NCBI GenBank assembly: GCA_944989445.1
Contig: CALYLW010000018.1
Location: 1,468,430-1,532,429, forward strand
Direction of reading: 5' to 3'
Length of the DNA stretch: 64,000 nucleotides
From: Ampullaceana balthica
Taxonomy: Eukaryota; Mollusca; Gastropoda; Lymnaeidae
In this document: positions 22,137 through 34,303 of the stretch, piece by piece
How the letters are laid out: the number at the start of each line of letters is the position of its first letter
Numbering within the stretch: the stretch's first letter is position 1
Position numbers and translations under genes: made by a program
The notes under the pieces: model-generated
What the model saw: only the letters and a program-made list of their open reading frames with translations
Databases searched by the model: none
What the model was told of the DNA's origin: nothing

Positions 22137-23680
22137 GCTAGTCAGATCGTTAAGAGGGTGACTTCAAGCCTAACAGAATATGTGCTTGAGCTGATGGGGG
22201 AGTTAGAGATCATTTGTACATAGAGGAGACTCACGTTGTTTCATAAAGACGTGAGCATTTATTTTGGCACGGGCAACAAACAAAGTTAAACACCGTTTGC
22301 TCATCAGCGTTTACACAAACGTAACTTTGAAGCCTCAGCGAGTCGAATTCAATCGCGGCGTAGGCAAAAGGCATGTGAAATATAGGGGTGAGAAGGGGTG
22401 CGAGGGTTTAGGGCTTTGTTAGGGGAGGGGTGGGTTTCCTTACCAGTAAATACGTCTTTCAACCCTCTTCACGTGCCCTAACAATTATTCAAGTACACGT
22501 CTGCAATGATCAGTCGATGAAGGTGGGTCTGTCTGGGCTAAGTGTATGTTTTGGTCTCGGGAGTCCTTACGAGACTCAGGACAATCTATGAACGAGTTTT
22601 TTCCCCGACAGAAAGGCCTTTTGGATTCTAAAGAGAAATCGGTCGCTAATATTTAGACATATGTAACGAATGACAGGTGATGGACACGTCATTACAATCC
22701 GGCCAGGTGTTTGTCAGAAAAAATATATTTCACGACAACAACAAAAAACCAACCAGACGTTAATTACAAGAAGTACTGATGTCTATGTACAGGTTTCATC
22801 ACCCAGACGATTTCCATTTGTCTGAACATGCTCTATTATATGACTCTTTTGATGACACTATTATTTAACTTGATTTTTTATGTTTATGCGTGGCAAGATA
22901 TACACTGATCTTTTTATTTATAAATAAATAATTGTATATATGTGTTAGTATTTAAAATGAAGATCTCAAGCGTGTTGATTGAGTATAGAACACTAAATGT
23001 CACAAAAACTTACACAAGATGAAAAGCTAAAATTACATCCATCAAATAACTAGTGAAGAAACACACACACACACACAGTTTCCCGTCCAAATGCTTTTGA
23101 TAGTTGTCTAATTTTGTGGCCAACTTCTAAAAAATGTTGGCTTGTCACCATCACCATCCCCCGCCCCCCACACCTCACATTATCAAACATAGGTACAGCC
23201 TCCATAGACATAGAGCTACAGTAAAAAAAAAGGTGGGGGATAGTAAGGTATGATGTAGAGAGCACAAGGGGTTTTGGGGGGGGGGAAGGGTTGGTTTGGG
23301 GGGGGTGTCTATGATTGATCTGTGAGGTGTTTCATCTTGATCAAAGTATCAAACAGCAAAGACGAGTTACAACCACGGGAAGAAAGGGAAAAAGGGGGAG
23401 AGGGGTATCATTGGGCCAAAAGTCAGCCAAGTTTAAGCCAAGGAGTCGAGAGTTGACGTCATAAGACTGGCATCAGAGTTGTGCTGTTGTTTTTTGTTGT
23501 CCATGTAAAGATATTTGACCTAGAAAACAAACACTGGAACAGTTTAAACACGGCACAGTTAGCTGACGTTAAAGGTGACAGATTCAAACAATTAACAAAA
23601 TGAAGACTCATTTTTAAAAACGTATATCGGGGTCCAAATAAAAAAATATGGAAAGTAAATTAAAATCAATCACTTCAAGT
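22137..23680. other. Anonymous stretch with G-rich tracts
   Basis: No coding family is recognised. It contains an AC microsatellite near 23062 and G-runs of 9-10 near 23274 and 23300 with potential to form quadruplexes. Two small frames (22029-22223 and 23050-23265) have no domain. Confidence 0.4.
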
Positions 23681-23862
23681 CGGGTACGGTGCCTGATCAT
23701 GACACAGGGGCGGCAAAAGGCAGGTATGATGCCTGATCATCACACAGGGGCGGCACAGGGCGGGTAGGATGAGTGATCATTACACAGGGGCGGCAAAAGG
23801 CGGGTACGATGCATGATCATCACACAGGGGCGGCCCAAGTGGGTACGATGCATGATCATCAC
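23681..23862. repeat. ~42-bp minisatellite, 4-5 copies
   Basis: Units contain GCATGATCATCACACAGGGG and CGGCAAAAGGCGGGTA. Copies vary at several positions, and the last is shortened. Confidence 0.88.
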
Positions 23863-24689
23863 TTTGGCGCATTTTTTCCCCAGAATATTTTCCATAATTT
23901 TCCAGAGGGCGACCATTCCCACTTTAACCCCGATCTAAAAATGTATAGTGCCAACACTGCATGACTAGATAGATCTTATAATAACTAGAGATTACAACTA
24001 AATGTGATCAAAATACTTGAATTACTGTCATCATTTTTCATTATTTAAAAAAAAATTACAGTTACAGTTTGCACGATTTTCTTCAGGTATTGGGCTTCAA
24101 GAAATTTTTATATTTAATTTTTGAATTAAAATGTTGCAATTTGAAGACTATTATTTTTCCTGTCAACACCCACCTCCCCCCCCCTAAAAAAACAAAAAAA
24201 AACCAACAAACACCACACTTCCACCCCCCACACACAATTTCTCACTCGACCCAGGTCTCCTGAACCTTACCACCGAGTCGTTAACTCAGTCGCACGTGTA
24301 ACAAGGGACTCGCTGAGGTTAAAAGTCACGTGGCTTCTACAAATACTCAATGCAGGACAACCCAGCCAAAAGGATTTGTGAGTAAATAGTAAACGTATTT
24401 ATAAACAAAACGAATAAACAAATAACAAGCTATTTGTTTCTAATGCTTTATGAATGTTGGGCTATAGTCGCTATATAACGACAAAGTGACGTCATTGCAC
24501 CAGAGTTTTGACACCCAACAGTTTTATTGGTCGGAGTGTTATCCTCGGAATAAAATTATTGTCTTATTTTTATTGTTCAAAGCTTTGTTAAAAGTGTAAC
24601 TGCGAGAGTATGATTGTTAAGCTTGTAAGAGAGCAGTATACTTTTCGTTCTGTGAGTTATCGTGCAAGAGAATAATTGTCTATAATGTA
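23863..24689. other. Anonymous AT-rich stretch
   Basis: Includes a 10-C run near 24174 and a C/A-rich patch. The small frames are unsupported. Confidence 0.4.
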
Positions 24690-24965
24690 ACTGTCCACAG
24701 TGTAAGGTAATTTCCATAGTGTAATTGTCAAGAGTGTAATTGTCAAGAGTGTAATTGTCAAAAAAGTAATTGTCCAGAGTTAAATTGTCAAAGGTGAAAA
24801 AGTCTAGGGCGTAGATGTCTAGCGTGTAAATGTTCAGGGTGTAACTATCCAGAGTTTAATTGTCCTGAGTGTAAGTGTTCAGGGTGTAACTATCCAGATT
24901 TTTATTGTCCTGAGTGTAATTGTTCAGAGTGTAATTTACTGAATGTAATTGTTCAGGCTGGTATT
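24690..24965. repeat. Degenerate AGTGTAATTGTC minisatellite
   Basis: About 20 imperfect units of 12-15 bp (AGTGTAATTGTCAAG, CAGGGTGTAACTATC). High divergence suggests an old array. Confidence 0.82.
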
Positions 24966-25262
24966 ATTTAGTTTCAGACGATGGTTCTTGCTGTTTGGTG
25001 TTAGACGTGTTTTTCTTTAAGTTGTTGTTTGTGTGTGTGAGTGGGTTTGTTTGAATACAACATAAATTTAATAAAAAACTAGCACTGGAGCTTACTTGAA
25101 CTCCGCTTAAGATAATTTTAGCGGGTTCTAGTTTAACGATAGTTTTACAAAATGTATTTCAGATACCTTACATTTATAGCACGATTAGAGCCCCAGTGCG
25201 TTCAAACGTTAAAAAACAAAAGAAATCAAAATTAGTTCAAATAGCTATCCACTTGTTTACTC
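24966..25262. other. Anonymous stretch
   Basis: AT-rich, with no recognisable feature. Confidence 0.4.
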
Positions 25263-25706
25263 GTCCGTCATATTGTATTGTTAAGTCCGAGCTACTGTCC
25301 GTCATATTGTATTGTTAAGTCCGAGCTACTGTCCGTCATATTATATTGTTAAGTCCGAGCTACTGTCCGTCATATTTTATTGTTAAGTCCGAGCTACTGT
25401 CCGTCATATTGTGTTGTTAAGTCCGAGCTACTGTCCGTCATATTGTATTGTTAAGTCCGAGCTACTGTCCGTCATATTGTATTGTTAAGTCCGAGCTACT
25501 GTCCGTCATATTGTGTTGTTAAGTCCAAGCTACTGTCCGTCATATTGTGTTGTTAAGTCCGAGCTACTGTCCGTAATATTGTGTTGTTAAGTCCGAGCTA
25601 CAGTCCGTCATATTGTGTTGTTAAGTCCGAGCTACTGTCCGTCATATTGTGTTGTTAAGTCCGAGCTACTGTCCGTAATATTGTGTTGTTAAGTCCGAGC
25701 TACTGT
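25263..25706. repeat. 34-bp minisatellite, 13 copies
   Basis: The unit begins ACTGTCCGTCATATTGTATT and ends GTCCGAGCT. Two unit types (TTGTATT and TTGTGTT) cluster at the left and right sides respectively, showing local homogenisation. Confidence 0.95.
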
Positions 25707-26470
25707 GCGGTAAAAGAATGATGTTGGAATTACGTGTTTGAAAGTACTCGAACATTATAGCAGCTTCAGCGCTGACTGGGGTGTGGGGTGGGGGCGGTGG
25801 ATCCTGGTCCTAACACTAACGGTCCAGTGGGTCTCAATGTATTATTCAATATTTTGTGTCATTTTCTTATGTCCCCCCCCCCGCTCTATTTATGCACCCA
25901 GATTACAATCGTATTATACATTATTTTTTGCTTTTTGCTGCTGCTCAACTCGAAATGAAAATAGATTTGTTGTTTAAATGTTGTCGAAATATTTTTTTAC
26001 ATCTCTTTCTAATTTATTGCTCATAATCTTTATAGTTTAAATTTTTTTAAAGTTTATTTTTACCATAAAATTTTTTTTCTTTTTGATTTGAGTTAAAAAA
26101 GAAGAGGTGTCAGTTTTCTCCCGAGTTTTCTCCTCGACTCGTGTTTCCAGCACCAACTGTTAGACTTCATCTGGGTACTGATGTCAGAGCAATGGAAGGT
26201 GGTCCACGTTTTGATTTAGCTGTTGTCTGCTGAGATTTTAAGTTTTCTTTTACAGTCGATGTTAAATAAAATGAGATATAATTGACATGCCAAGTTGGGC
26301 CCAAGAGTAGACTAGAGGTTTGCGTTGATTTGCTTTGCCGCCCCCTCCCCAGAGTGCAGGTAGAAACGTTACACCTCTAGACGGAGGATACGATCTGGGA
26401 GGTGGGGGTGTTTGCTTTTGGATATTGCCACCCCCCCCCGGGGGATTTAAAAATTGAAACTTGAAATAAG
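25707..26470. other. Anonymous stretch with C- and T-rich tracts
   Basis: A 10-C run near 25867, T-runs near 26070 and a C8-G6 stretch near 26431. The 79-codon frame at 25738-25977 has no domain. Confidence 0.4.
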
Positions 26471-27990
26471 GGAAAACCTGGAGAGACCAATGGAAAACCT
26501 GGAGAGACCAATGGAAAACCTGGAGAGACCAATGGAAAACCTGGAGAGACCAATGGAAAACCTGGAGAGACCAATGGAAAACCTGGAGAGACCAATGGAA
26601 AACCTGGAGAGACCAATGGAAAACCTGGAGAGACCAATGGAAAACCTGGAGAGACCAATGGAAAACCTGGAGAGACCAATGGAAAACCTGGAGAGACCAA
26701 TGGAAAACCTGGAGAGACCAATGGAAAACCTGGAGAGACCAATGGAAAACCTGGAGAGACCAATGGAAAACCTGGAGAGACCAATGGAAAACCTGGAGAG
26801 ACCAATGGAAAACCTGGAGAGACCAATGGAAAACCTGGAGAGACCAATGGAAAACCTGGAGAGACCAATGGAAAACCTGGAGAGACCAATGGAAAACCTG
26901 GAGAGACCAATGGAAAACCTGGAGAGACCAATGGAAAACCTGGAGAGACCAATGGAAAACCTGGAGAGACCAATGGAAAACCTGGAGAGACCAATGGAAA
27001 ACCTGGAGAGACCAATGGAAAACCTGGAGAGACCAATGGAAAACCTGGAGAGACCAATGGAAAACCTGGAGAGACCAATGGAAAACCTGGAGAGACCAAT
27101 GGAAAACCTGGAGAGACCAATGGAAAACCTGGAGAGACCAATGGAAAACCTGGAGAGACCAATGGAAAACCTGGAGAGACCAATGGAAAACCTGGAGAGA
27201 CCAATGGAAAACCTGGAGAGACCAATGGAAAACCTGGAGAGACCAATGGAAAACCTGGAGAGACCAATGGAAAACCTGGAGAGACCAATGGAAAACCTGG
27301 AGAGACCAATGGAAAACCTGGAGAGACCAATGGAAAACCTGGAGAGACCAATGGAAAACCTGGAGAGACCAATGGAAAACCTGGAGAGACCAATGGAAAA
27401 CCTGGAGAGACCAAGTGAAAACCTGGAGAGACCAATGGAAACCTGGAGAGACCAAGTGAAAACCTGGAGAGACCAATGGAAAACCTGGAGAGACCAATGG
27501 AAAACCTGGAGAGACCAATGGAAAACCTGGAGAGACCAATGGAAAACCTGGAGAGACCAATGGAAAACCTGGAGAGACCAATGGAAAACCTGGAGAGACC
27601 AATGGAAAACCTGGAGAGACCAATGGAAAACCTGGAGAGACCAATGGAAAACCTGGAGAGACCAATGGAAAACCTGGAGAGACCAATGGAAAACCTGGAG
27701 AGACCAAGTGAAAACCTGGAGAGACCAATGGAAAACCTGGAGAGACCAATGGAAAACCTGGAGAGACCAATGGAAAACCTGGAGAGACCAATGGAAAACC
27801 TGGAGAGACCAATGGAAAACCTGGAGAGACCAAGTGAAAACCTGGAGAGACCAATGGAAAACCTGGAGAGACCAATGGAAAACCTGGAGAGACCAAGTGA
27901 AAACCTGGAGAGACCAATGGAAAACCTGGAGAGACCAATGGAAAACCTGGAGAGACCAAGTGAAAACCTGGAGAGACCAATGGAAAACGA
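26471..27990. repeat. 21-bp satellite, ~72 copies, open in six frames
   Basis: The unit GAAAACCTGGAGAGACCAAT plus G is repeated perfectly about 45 times (26471-27411). It then mixes with an AAGTG variant at about 27412, 27453, 27706, 27832, 27895 and 27958, plus a one-base deletion near 27432. The main unit contains no stop codon in any frame: plus frames give ENLERPM, KTWRDQW and KPGETNG; minus frames give PLVSPGF, IGLSRFS and HWSLQVF. Hence 519-573-codon frames on both strands. These are arithmetic consequences of the repeat, not genes. The variant unit closes only one plus frame (TGA). Confidence 0.96.
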
Positions 27991-28591
27991 GGATAAATTA
28001 TTCACTGAAATAAAAACTTCATCAGCAGCAAGAATAGAAAGTACACAAGAATGACGACAGCATAGGCAAAGTTTAGAAGATATACGAAGTTTTATCAATT
28101 ATGTGCCTCGAGTGAGACGATTTTGATCCTTATTTTGGGAACCATTGCACAGTACTTTGTTGCGCTATCTTCCAAGTTGTCTTTTATTTAAAAAATAAAC
28201 TAAAAATTGATGTATTATATTTTAGCTCTCGTCCAAATCCCCAATTCTCAACAAGGGATCGGCGCGAGTTAATAGGAAACACGTAACTCAACCCTCCATC
28301 TTCTGAAGAGTTCCGTGTAGCAAGTCTCTAACAGAATATGTAAGACTACGAGTTGTCATTACTTGTTCCTTCATTCTTTGTTTACATTAATCTGCAATCT
28401 GTTACTTGCAAAGAGTTTTAAACTCAACGATGCCTCGATTGCATCCCTCAGTTTAAAACTCAGAATTTACTATATTTAAGAATACGCCACATACTTTTAT
28501 TCGGGGTTTAAATAAAGAGAGTCGCGTGACGCGCATGTGAAGTCCTCAATTCAAGCCTAAACGTCTCTAACTGAAGATGTCTTGACAAAAT
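27991..28591. other. Anonymous stretch
   Basis: AT-rich flank of two arrays, with no feature recognised. Confidence 0.4.
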
Positions 28592-29252
28592 CAAATATGG
28601 TTTCACAAACTTGGTTTTTACAAACTTGGTTTATACAAACTTGGTTTATACAAACTTGGTTTATACAAACTTGGTTTATACAAACTTGGTTTATACAAAC
28701 TTGGTTTATACAAACTTGGTTTATACAAACTTGGTTTATACAAACTTGGTTTATACAAACTTGGTTTATACAAACTTGGTTTATACAAACTTGGTTTATA
28801 CTAACTTGGTTTATACAAACTTGGTTTCACAAACTTGATTTATACAAACTTGGTTTCACAAATTTGGTTTATACAAACTTGGTCTATACAAACTTGGTTT
28901 ATACAAACTTGGTTTATACAAACTTGGTTTATACAAACTGGTTTATACAAACTTGGTTTATACAAACTTGGTTTATACAAACTTGGTTTCAAAAACTTGG
29001 TTTATACAAACTTGTTTTATACAAACTTGGTTTCACAAACTTGGTTTATACAAACTTGGTTTATACAAACTTGGTTTATACAAACTTGGTTTATACAAAC
29101 TTGGTTTCACAAACTTGGTTTATACAAACTTGGTTTCACAAACTTGGTTTATACAAACTTGGTTTATACAAACTTGGTTTATACAAACTTGGTTTCACAA
29201 ACTTGGTTTCACAAACTTGGTTTATACAAACTTGGTTTTTAAAAACTTGGTT
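28592..29252. repeat. 15-bp minisatellite, ~44 copies
   Basis: The unit TTTATACAAACTTGG dominates. A 14-bp variant TTTCACAAACTTGG is interspersed from about 28823 onward. The left half is homogeneous and the right half mixed. Confidence 0.95.
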
Positions 29253-29444
29253 CTAGAATCACAGGTTGCACACTGTATACGAATAATCCCTCATCCACTT
29301 GGATCACGGACGGTCACGTGGCTAATCCAAGCTGACGTGTGACGTAATCCCGAGAACTGATCCATGTCATGAAGTGGATGTCAGGCTTGTTTGGATTCAC
29401 CTGAAATAGAGACGGGGAAAATGTCAACCTTAGGACATATGACA
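29253..29444. other. Short anonymous spacer
   Basis: No feature seen. Confidence 0.4.
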
Positions 29445-30005
29445 TCTTAACAGATAAATTACCAAAATGACATACGACACATATAAATTACCAAAATGAC
29501 ATACGACACATATAAATTACCAAAATGACATACGACACATATAAATTACCAAAATGACATACGACACATAAATTACCAAAATGACATACGGCACATATAA
29601 ATTACCAAAATGACATACAACACATATAAATTACCAAAATTACATACGACACATATAAGTTACCAAAATGACATACGACACATATAAATTACCAAAATGA
29701 CATACGACACATATAAATTACCAAAATGACATACGGCACATATAAATTACCAAATGACACACGTTAACACACATAAATTACTTAAATTACTTTCGACGAA
29801 ATAGATAAATTACTAAAATGACACACGTAAACAGATAAACTACTAAAATGACATACAAAAAAAAAGATAAATTGCTAAAATATACATACAAAAACAGATA
29901 AATTACTAAAACTACTTTACAAAATATTGTTATATAACTATTTTTACATACGACAACAAAATTTTAAATTACTATAATGATATACGAAAATACAAAGATA
30001 AATGA
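29445..30005. repeat. 29-bp minisatellite decaying to the right
   Basis: About 11 good copies of ATAAATTACCAAAATGACAT plus ACGACACAT occupy 29445-29765. From there to about 30005 only loose TAAATTACTAAAATGACATAC copies remain. This is a clear gradient from homogenised core to decayed edge. Confidence 0.92.
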
Positions 30006-30585
30006 CATATTTTAACATATTTTGCACCATGCACTTTGCGTCACAAACACTTGGTTTCTCATTGTACACAGGGAATGTGGATGGCGTTATAGGAGAACAC
30101 GTTACCATGGCAACCAAAAATAGAACCCATTAAGTATCGAGACTTTCGAAGCTGTGTGCAATCTTTCACCCCATCCACACCATAATTACAGTATTAAACA
30201 TCAAAAATATGTTGACAATGAAATTGATAATCCAGGAATATGAACACAGTTTCTCTGGACTCTGCAAAAAAGCTTTTGATCCAACCCATGTTCCAGTGGA
30301 CCGCCGTGTTCATGTGGGTCATTATGAGGACCACCACTTTTTTCAACTAAAAATGAAAAACAATAATTTCGACCTAAAACTTCAGTGAAGCAGAAAATCA
30401 CCGGACATTCCATTGTGTCGTCATTGATCTCTTTGTGGCCGTCATCGATGTTCATAATCAATCAGCGTAACGCAGATCAAATGATGCGTAACAGGGGTTA
30501 AGTTATCAAAGTCTCATCAGAGCGTTTTATGTCTTTTTGCTTGGTGTCAGGTCAATGTTGGTAATCCTGGCGTTCTTGTTTTGTA
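30006..30585. other. Anonymous stretch
   Basis: An 86-codon minus frame (30201-30461) shows no recognisable domain and is probably chance. Confidence 0.4.
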
Positions 30586-30865
30586 TGATATCATGTCTAT
30601 TAATTATTAACTGTAACATTGTATGATACAATGTCTATTAACTGTAACATTGTTTGATACAATGTCTATTAACTGTAACATTGTATGATACAATGTCTAT
30701 TAATTGTAGAATTGTATGATACAATGTCTATTAATTGTAGAATTGTATGATACGATGTCTATTAATTGTAGAATTGTATGATACAATGTCTATTAATTGT
30801 AGAATTGTATGATACAATGTCTATTAACTGTAACATTGTATGATACAATGTCTATTAACTGCAAC
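30586..30865. repeat. 31-bp minisatellite, ~9 copies
   Basis: The unit ATTGTATGATACAATGTCTA plus TTAACTGTAAC contains the near-palindrome ATTGTATGATACAAT. Two unit types (CTGTAAC and TTGTAGA) are clustered. Confidence 0.94.
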
Positions 30866-31424
30866 ATCTGTCTGCTGTCCATGGGTCTTATGTAAAAATA
30901 TGTATTCACGAATTTGAGGTCTTTTCACTATTTCGAATAGTTTGAGAAGCTAAATTTTTGCATGAATAAATATCATGCTCTATGAGACAGAGAATTGTAT
31001 TTTAGCCCGTCTGCAAAATTTCCTCTGAGATACATAATTTATCTTACATCTGAGTCATATCCATCGGATGATCAGTAAAGAAAATTCAGAGATTACAATT
31101 ACAATTCCATCCGTCTACCCTCTGTCTATCGACCTAATTCTCAAATGATTCAAATCGTAACTATTAGAAACCTTTTCTTTTTTTCGGTTTGTATTTGTTG
31201 GATCAATATTTGTGTGCTAGAGAATAATTATGATGTCTACCAATTATATCTGTGCTGTAGTGCACGGCAGCTATTAACGGATTAAAATGTGGATATTTCA
31301 GGGTGAATTACAGTCAACAGTTCGATAGCAATCTGAGTCGCGTGAAGCCACCACGCAAGTTAGCACCGAGGACTCTCATCTCTGGCATTTCAAATCTGAT
31401 TTTACAAGATTTGAAACTTAGCGG
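30866..31424. other. Anonymous AT-rich stretch
   Basis: No coding evidence. The 116-codon frame beginning at 31303 consists largely of the 27-bp array to its right. Confidence 0.4.
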
Positions 31425-31600
31425 TAGCTTCTGTTTCTCTAATCTTGGCCATAACTTCTGTTCCTCTAATCTTAGCCGCAACTTCTGTTTCTCTAATCTT
31501 AGCCATAACTTCTGTTCCTCTAATCTTAGCCATAACTTCTGTTCCTCTAATCTCAACCACAACATCTGTTCATTTCATCATAGCTATAACGCCTGTTTCC
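31425..31600. repeat. 27-bp minisatellite, ~6 copies
   Basis: The unit is CTTCTGTTCCTCTAATCTTA plus GCCATAA, with T/C variants. Local frames on both strands (31303-31660) derive from it. Confidence 0.9.
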
Positions 31601-32029
31601 TGGATCTTAGAAATAAATTCGTTTCCTCTGAAATCAGCGATAATATTCGTTAGTTTTTGAGTGAAGAGACTGAAAACAATGTTATCTCTTAACATAACAA
31701 TTTAAAAATTGAACCCTGCTTAGCGAAATGATGATTTCATTTAGGTTTATTGGTTTGAGAACCTTTCCTTTCAGCAGACGATACAGAGGCTATTATTGTA
31801 TTTATTCAATAGAAATATTGGGAGTCATCGAAAATGTCTTAATGTTGCGTCATGACCGCCATGGCGTTACTCAGAAACATTGCCACAACGCTGTGTGATG
31901 TAAGCTTAAAATGACGTCAAGACACAAAATGAGAATTAGAAAACGACTGGACTCTAACTCTAACTATATTTACCGCACCGATCTTGATCAATTTCCTGTG
32001 TTCTACTCTACTCCATGGGCCTGAAACTT
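31601..32029. other. Anonymous stretch
   Basis: No feature recognised. Confidence 0.4.
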
Positions 32030-32262
32030 CACATGCATCATGAGGCCAACACACACGCATCATGAGGCCAACACACACGCATCATGAAGCCAACAAACAC
32101 GCATCATGAGGCCAACACACACGCATCATGTGGCCAACACACACGCATCATGAGGCCAACACACACGCATCATGAGGCCAACACACACGCATCAAGAGGC
32201 GAACACACACGCATCATGAGGCGATCACACATGCATCATGAGGCACACACGCATCATGAGAC
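32030..32262. repeat. 22-bp minisatellite, ~10 copies
   Basis: CATGAGGCCAACACACACGC plus AT is repeated, and the last units are altered (GGCGATCACACATG). Confidence 0.93.
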
Positions 32263-32363
32263 CAACAACTCATCCCGGCCCTCATTCACACAACATTTCT
32301 CATTCACTGCGCGCGTCTGTCTCAGGCGTCCTGCAAATAGTCTTTCATCGCGATATGAGTCCT

Positions 32364-32572
32364 GACAATGCTCATACATCCCACATCTGTCACTGACGTC
32401 CTGCCAATGCTCATACATCGCACGTCTGTCACACACGTCCTGCCAATGCTCATACATCCCACGTCTGTCACTGACGTCCTGCCAATGCTCATACATCGCA
32501 CGTCTGTCACACACGTCCTGCCAATGCTCATACATCTCACGTCTGTCACACACGTCCTGCCAATGCTCAAAT
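32364..32572. repeat. 39-bp minisatellite, ~5 copies
   Basis: The unit CGTCCTGCCAATGCTCATAC plus a CATCxCACGTCTGTCACxx tail. Types ending CACTGA and CACACA alternate, suggesting a 78-bp dimer period. Confidence 0.92.
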
Positions 32573-32697
32573 GTTGATTTATTGTACCATTTCCTCGAAC
32601 TGGCGCCACCAGCAATTAGCTCTCGCCAATAATGGGATCTTAAATTGGAGAATCAAATGCCATTATTTCTACGGAGATTGTATTTGTGGGGATAGGG

Positions 32698-33224
32698 TGT
32701 GATGGTGGTAGTAGTGGTGATGGTAGTGGTGATGGTAGTGGTGGTAGTAGTGGTAGTGGTGATGGTAGTGGTGGTGGTAGTAGTGGTAGTGGTGATAGTA
32801 GTGGTGGTAGTGGTGATGGTAGTGGTGGTAGTGGTGATAGTAGTGGTGATAGTAGTGGTGGTAGTGGTGATGGTAGTGGTGGTAGTAGTGGTAGTGGTGA
32901 TAGTAGTGGTGGTAGTGGTGATGGTAGTGGTGGTAGTAGTGGTAGTGGTGATAGTAGTGGTGGTAGTGGTGATGGTAGTGGTGGTAGTAGTGGTAGTGGT
33001 GATAGTAGTGGTGGTGGTAGTAGTGGTAGTGGTGATAGTAGTGGTGGTAGTGGTGATGGTAGTGGTGGTAGTAGTGGTAGTGGTGATAGTAGTGGTGGTA
33101 GTGGTGGTGGTAGTAGTGGTAGTGGTGATAGTAGTGGTGGTAGTGGTGATGGTAGTGGTGGTAGTAGTGGTAGTGGTGATAGTAGTGGTAGTGGTGGTAG
33201 TAGTAGTGGTGGTGGTAGTAGTGG
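32698..33224. repeat. GGT/AGT/GAT trinucleotide array
   Basis: About 175 triplets of GGT, AGT and GAT form recurrent longer phrases (for example GGTAGTGGTGATAGTAGT), with no interruption of the triplet phase. Poly-Gly/Ser, poly-Val and poly-Thr/Ile frames on both strands are composition artefacts. Confidence 0.96.
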
Positions 33225-33294
33225 CTGTGTAAATCACGGACCGTGAGGTCATACAAGCTATATTGTTCTCACAGGAATTATATTAAAAAAAAAT
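33225..33294. other. Spacer ending in A-rich target site
   Basis: Ends in an A-rich string that appears duplicated on the far side of the hAT element (34304-34312). Confidence 0.5.
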
Positions 33295-33532
33295 TAGGGC
33301 TGTTATCGATTAATTTAAATTTAATCGTTAACTTTTGAAAAATTATAGATTAATTAATCGATAATTTCAATTAAAGCCAAAAATTGAAATTTATGACGTC
33401 ATTAAACTGAACATTTCTCACGGACATTGAAAATTAATAATATTTTCAACTAAATTTTATGACAATGTGTTGATACTTGAGCGGATGTTTGTGCTGAAGG
33501 TGGTCGGCCTACGTCAGCGATGTATTTGATCC

Positions 33533-33679
33533 TTAAAAGGAGAATTGTTTATGGCAGTGAACACGGTAAACTTTTTCACCATCTTCGACTTTGCCATCCG
33601 CAGTTAGCTTAAAAACAAAATTTATGCTCAACTTTCTAGTTATATGTTTAAATTTAACTGCGCTGATGCTGTCAGCCAT
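33533..33679 (-). pseudogene. Truncated BED-finger transposase N-terminus
   Basis: Reading minus from ATG (33679-33677) gives 48 codons (MADSISAVKFKHIT..., ending HCHKQFSF) and then TAA at 33535-33533. It matches the remnant at 19087 over most of its length. This copy has no stop where copy 1 has one, but stops within the finger; copy 1 continues there. Independent lesions show that both are neutral fossils. Confidence 0.7.
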
Positions 33680-33777
33680 TTTTTAGTTAACGTCTGCTGG
33701 TCCACATAAAGTAATAAAATAAATTATAATATTACGCGGGAGAAGTTTGTACATAAAAAAATATATAAATTATTATC

Positions 33778-34143
33778 AACGAGCAACAAAGCCCGTCCAA
33801 GGACGTTCCGCCACCATTCGGTGGCATGTTGTAACTCCCCTCCAACAGCCGTCTCGACCGGCATTACATGTGCATCGCGTCAAAAATACTATTCATTATA
33901 GTTAAAATAAATAACTCGTAAAAACAGAGCTTTTTGCTATAAATCCCAACGCGCATAACTCAAAATAAAGTCTTGGAAGAAATACTGCACCAAAAATAAC
34001 TCATTTTGAACGTCCGCGTAAATGGCGTAAACGTGTTCAATATGATTGGCTGTAGGAGTCATATGTGTTTGAGGACCAATCGCTATAGATGACCGGACAG
34101 AACGGAGAGAAAGGACAGAAACTTGCCTTTTATTATATTACAT
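33778..34143 (-). mobile_element. Family C repeat inserted in the BED-hAT element
   Basis: Comparison with the uninterrupted copy shows an insert beginning CAACGAGCAACAAAGCCCGT and ending near ATTACATAGG, placed between AT-rich target halves. The same repeat, in opposite orientation, is at about 53538-53875. It contains CTATAAATCCC and an AAAAACAGAGCTTTTTGC segment related to family B. No protein is encoded. Its ends resemble no classical TIR; a Helitron/Helentron-like non-autonomous element is possible but unproven. Confidence 0.65.
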
Positions 34144-34303
34144 AGGATTATTAATAATTAATTATTTATTAATTAAAATTTTTTTTTAAATATTATAAAT
34201 ATTTTCTTTAATTTTAATCGAATTTTATCGATTGAAATAATTTTAATCGATAAAAAATTTTAACGATTAATCGAGAAATTAATCGTTAATTTCCGCAGCC
34301 CTA

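Larger units (their letters stand above)
33295..34303 (-). mobile_element. BED-finger hAT element copy in minus orientation, with insertion
   Basis: The left edge TAGGGCTGTTATCGATTAA and right edge TTTCCGCAGCCCTA correspond to the termini of 18831-19520 in reverse. A-rich 8-bp flanks are compatible with a target duplication (AAAAAAAT and A8T). A 365-bp foreign repeat (33778-34143) interrupts it at the AT-rich middle. The retained coding part is the broken BED finger at 33533-33679. Confidence 0.82.

Noticed and set aside
26262..28098. Genes of about 520-570 codons on both strands
   Set aside because: They overlap each other on the same 21-bp repeat in several frames; the unit is open in all six.
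28582..29342. Trp/Phe-rich proteins (IQTWF repeats)
   Set aside because: Translation of the 15-bp array; frames change wherever the 14-bp variant appears.
32653..33256. Poly-Thr/Ile, poly-His/Tyr, poly-Val and Gly-Ser proteins
   Set aside because: All are translations of one GGT/AGT/GAT triplet array in different frames.
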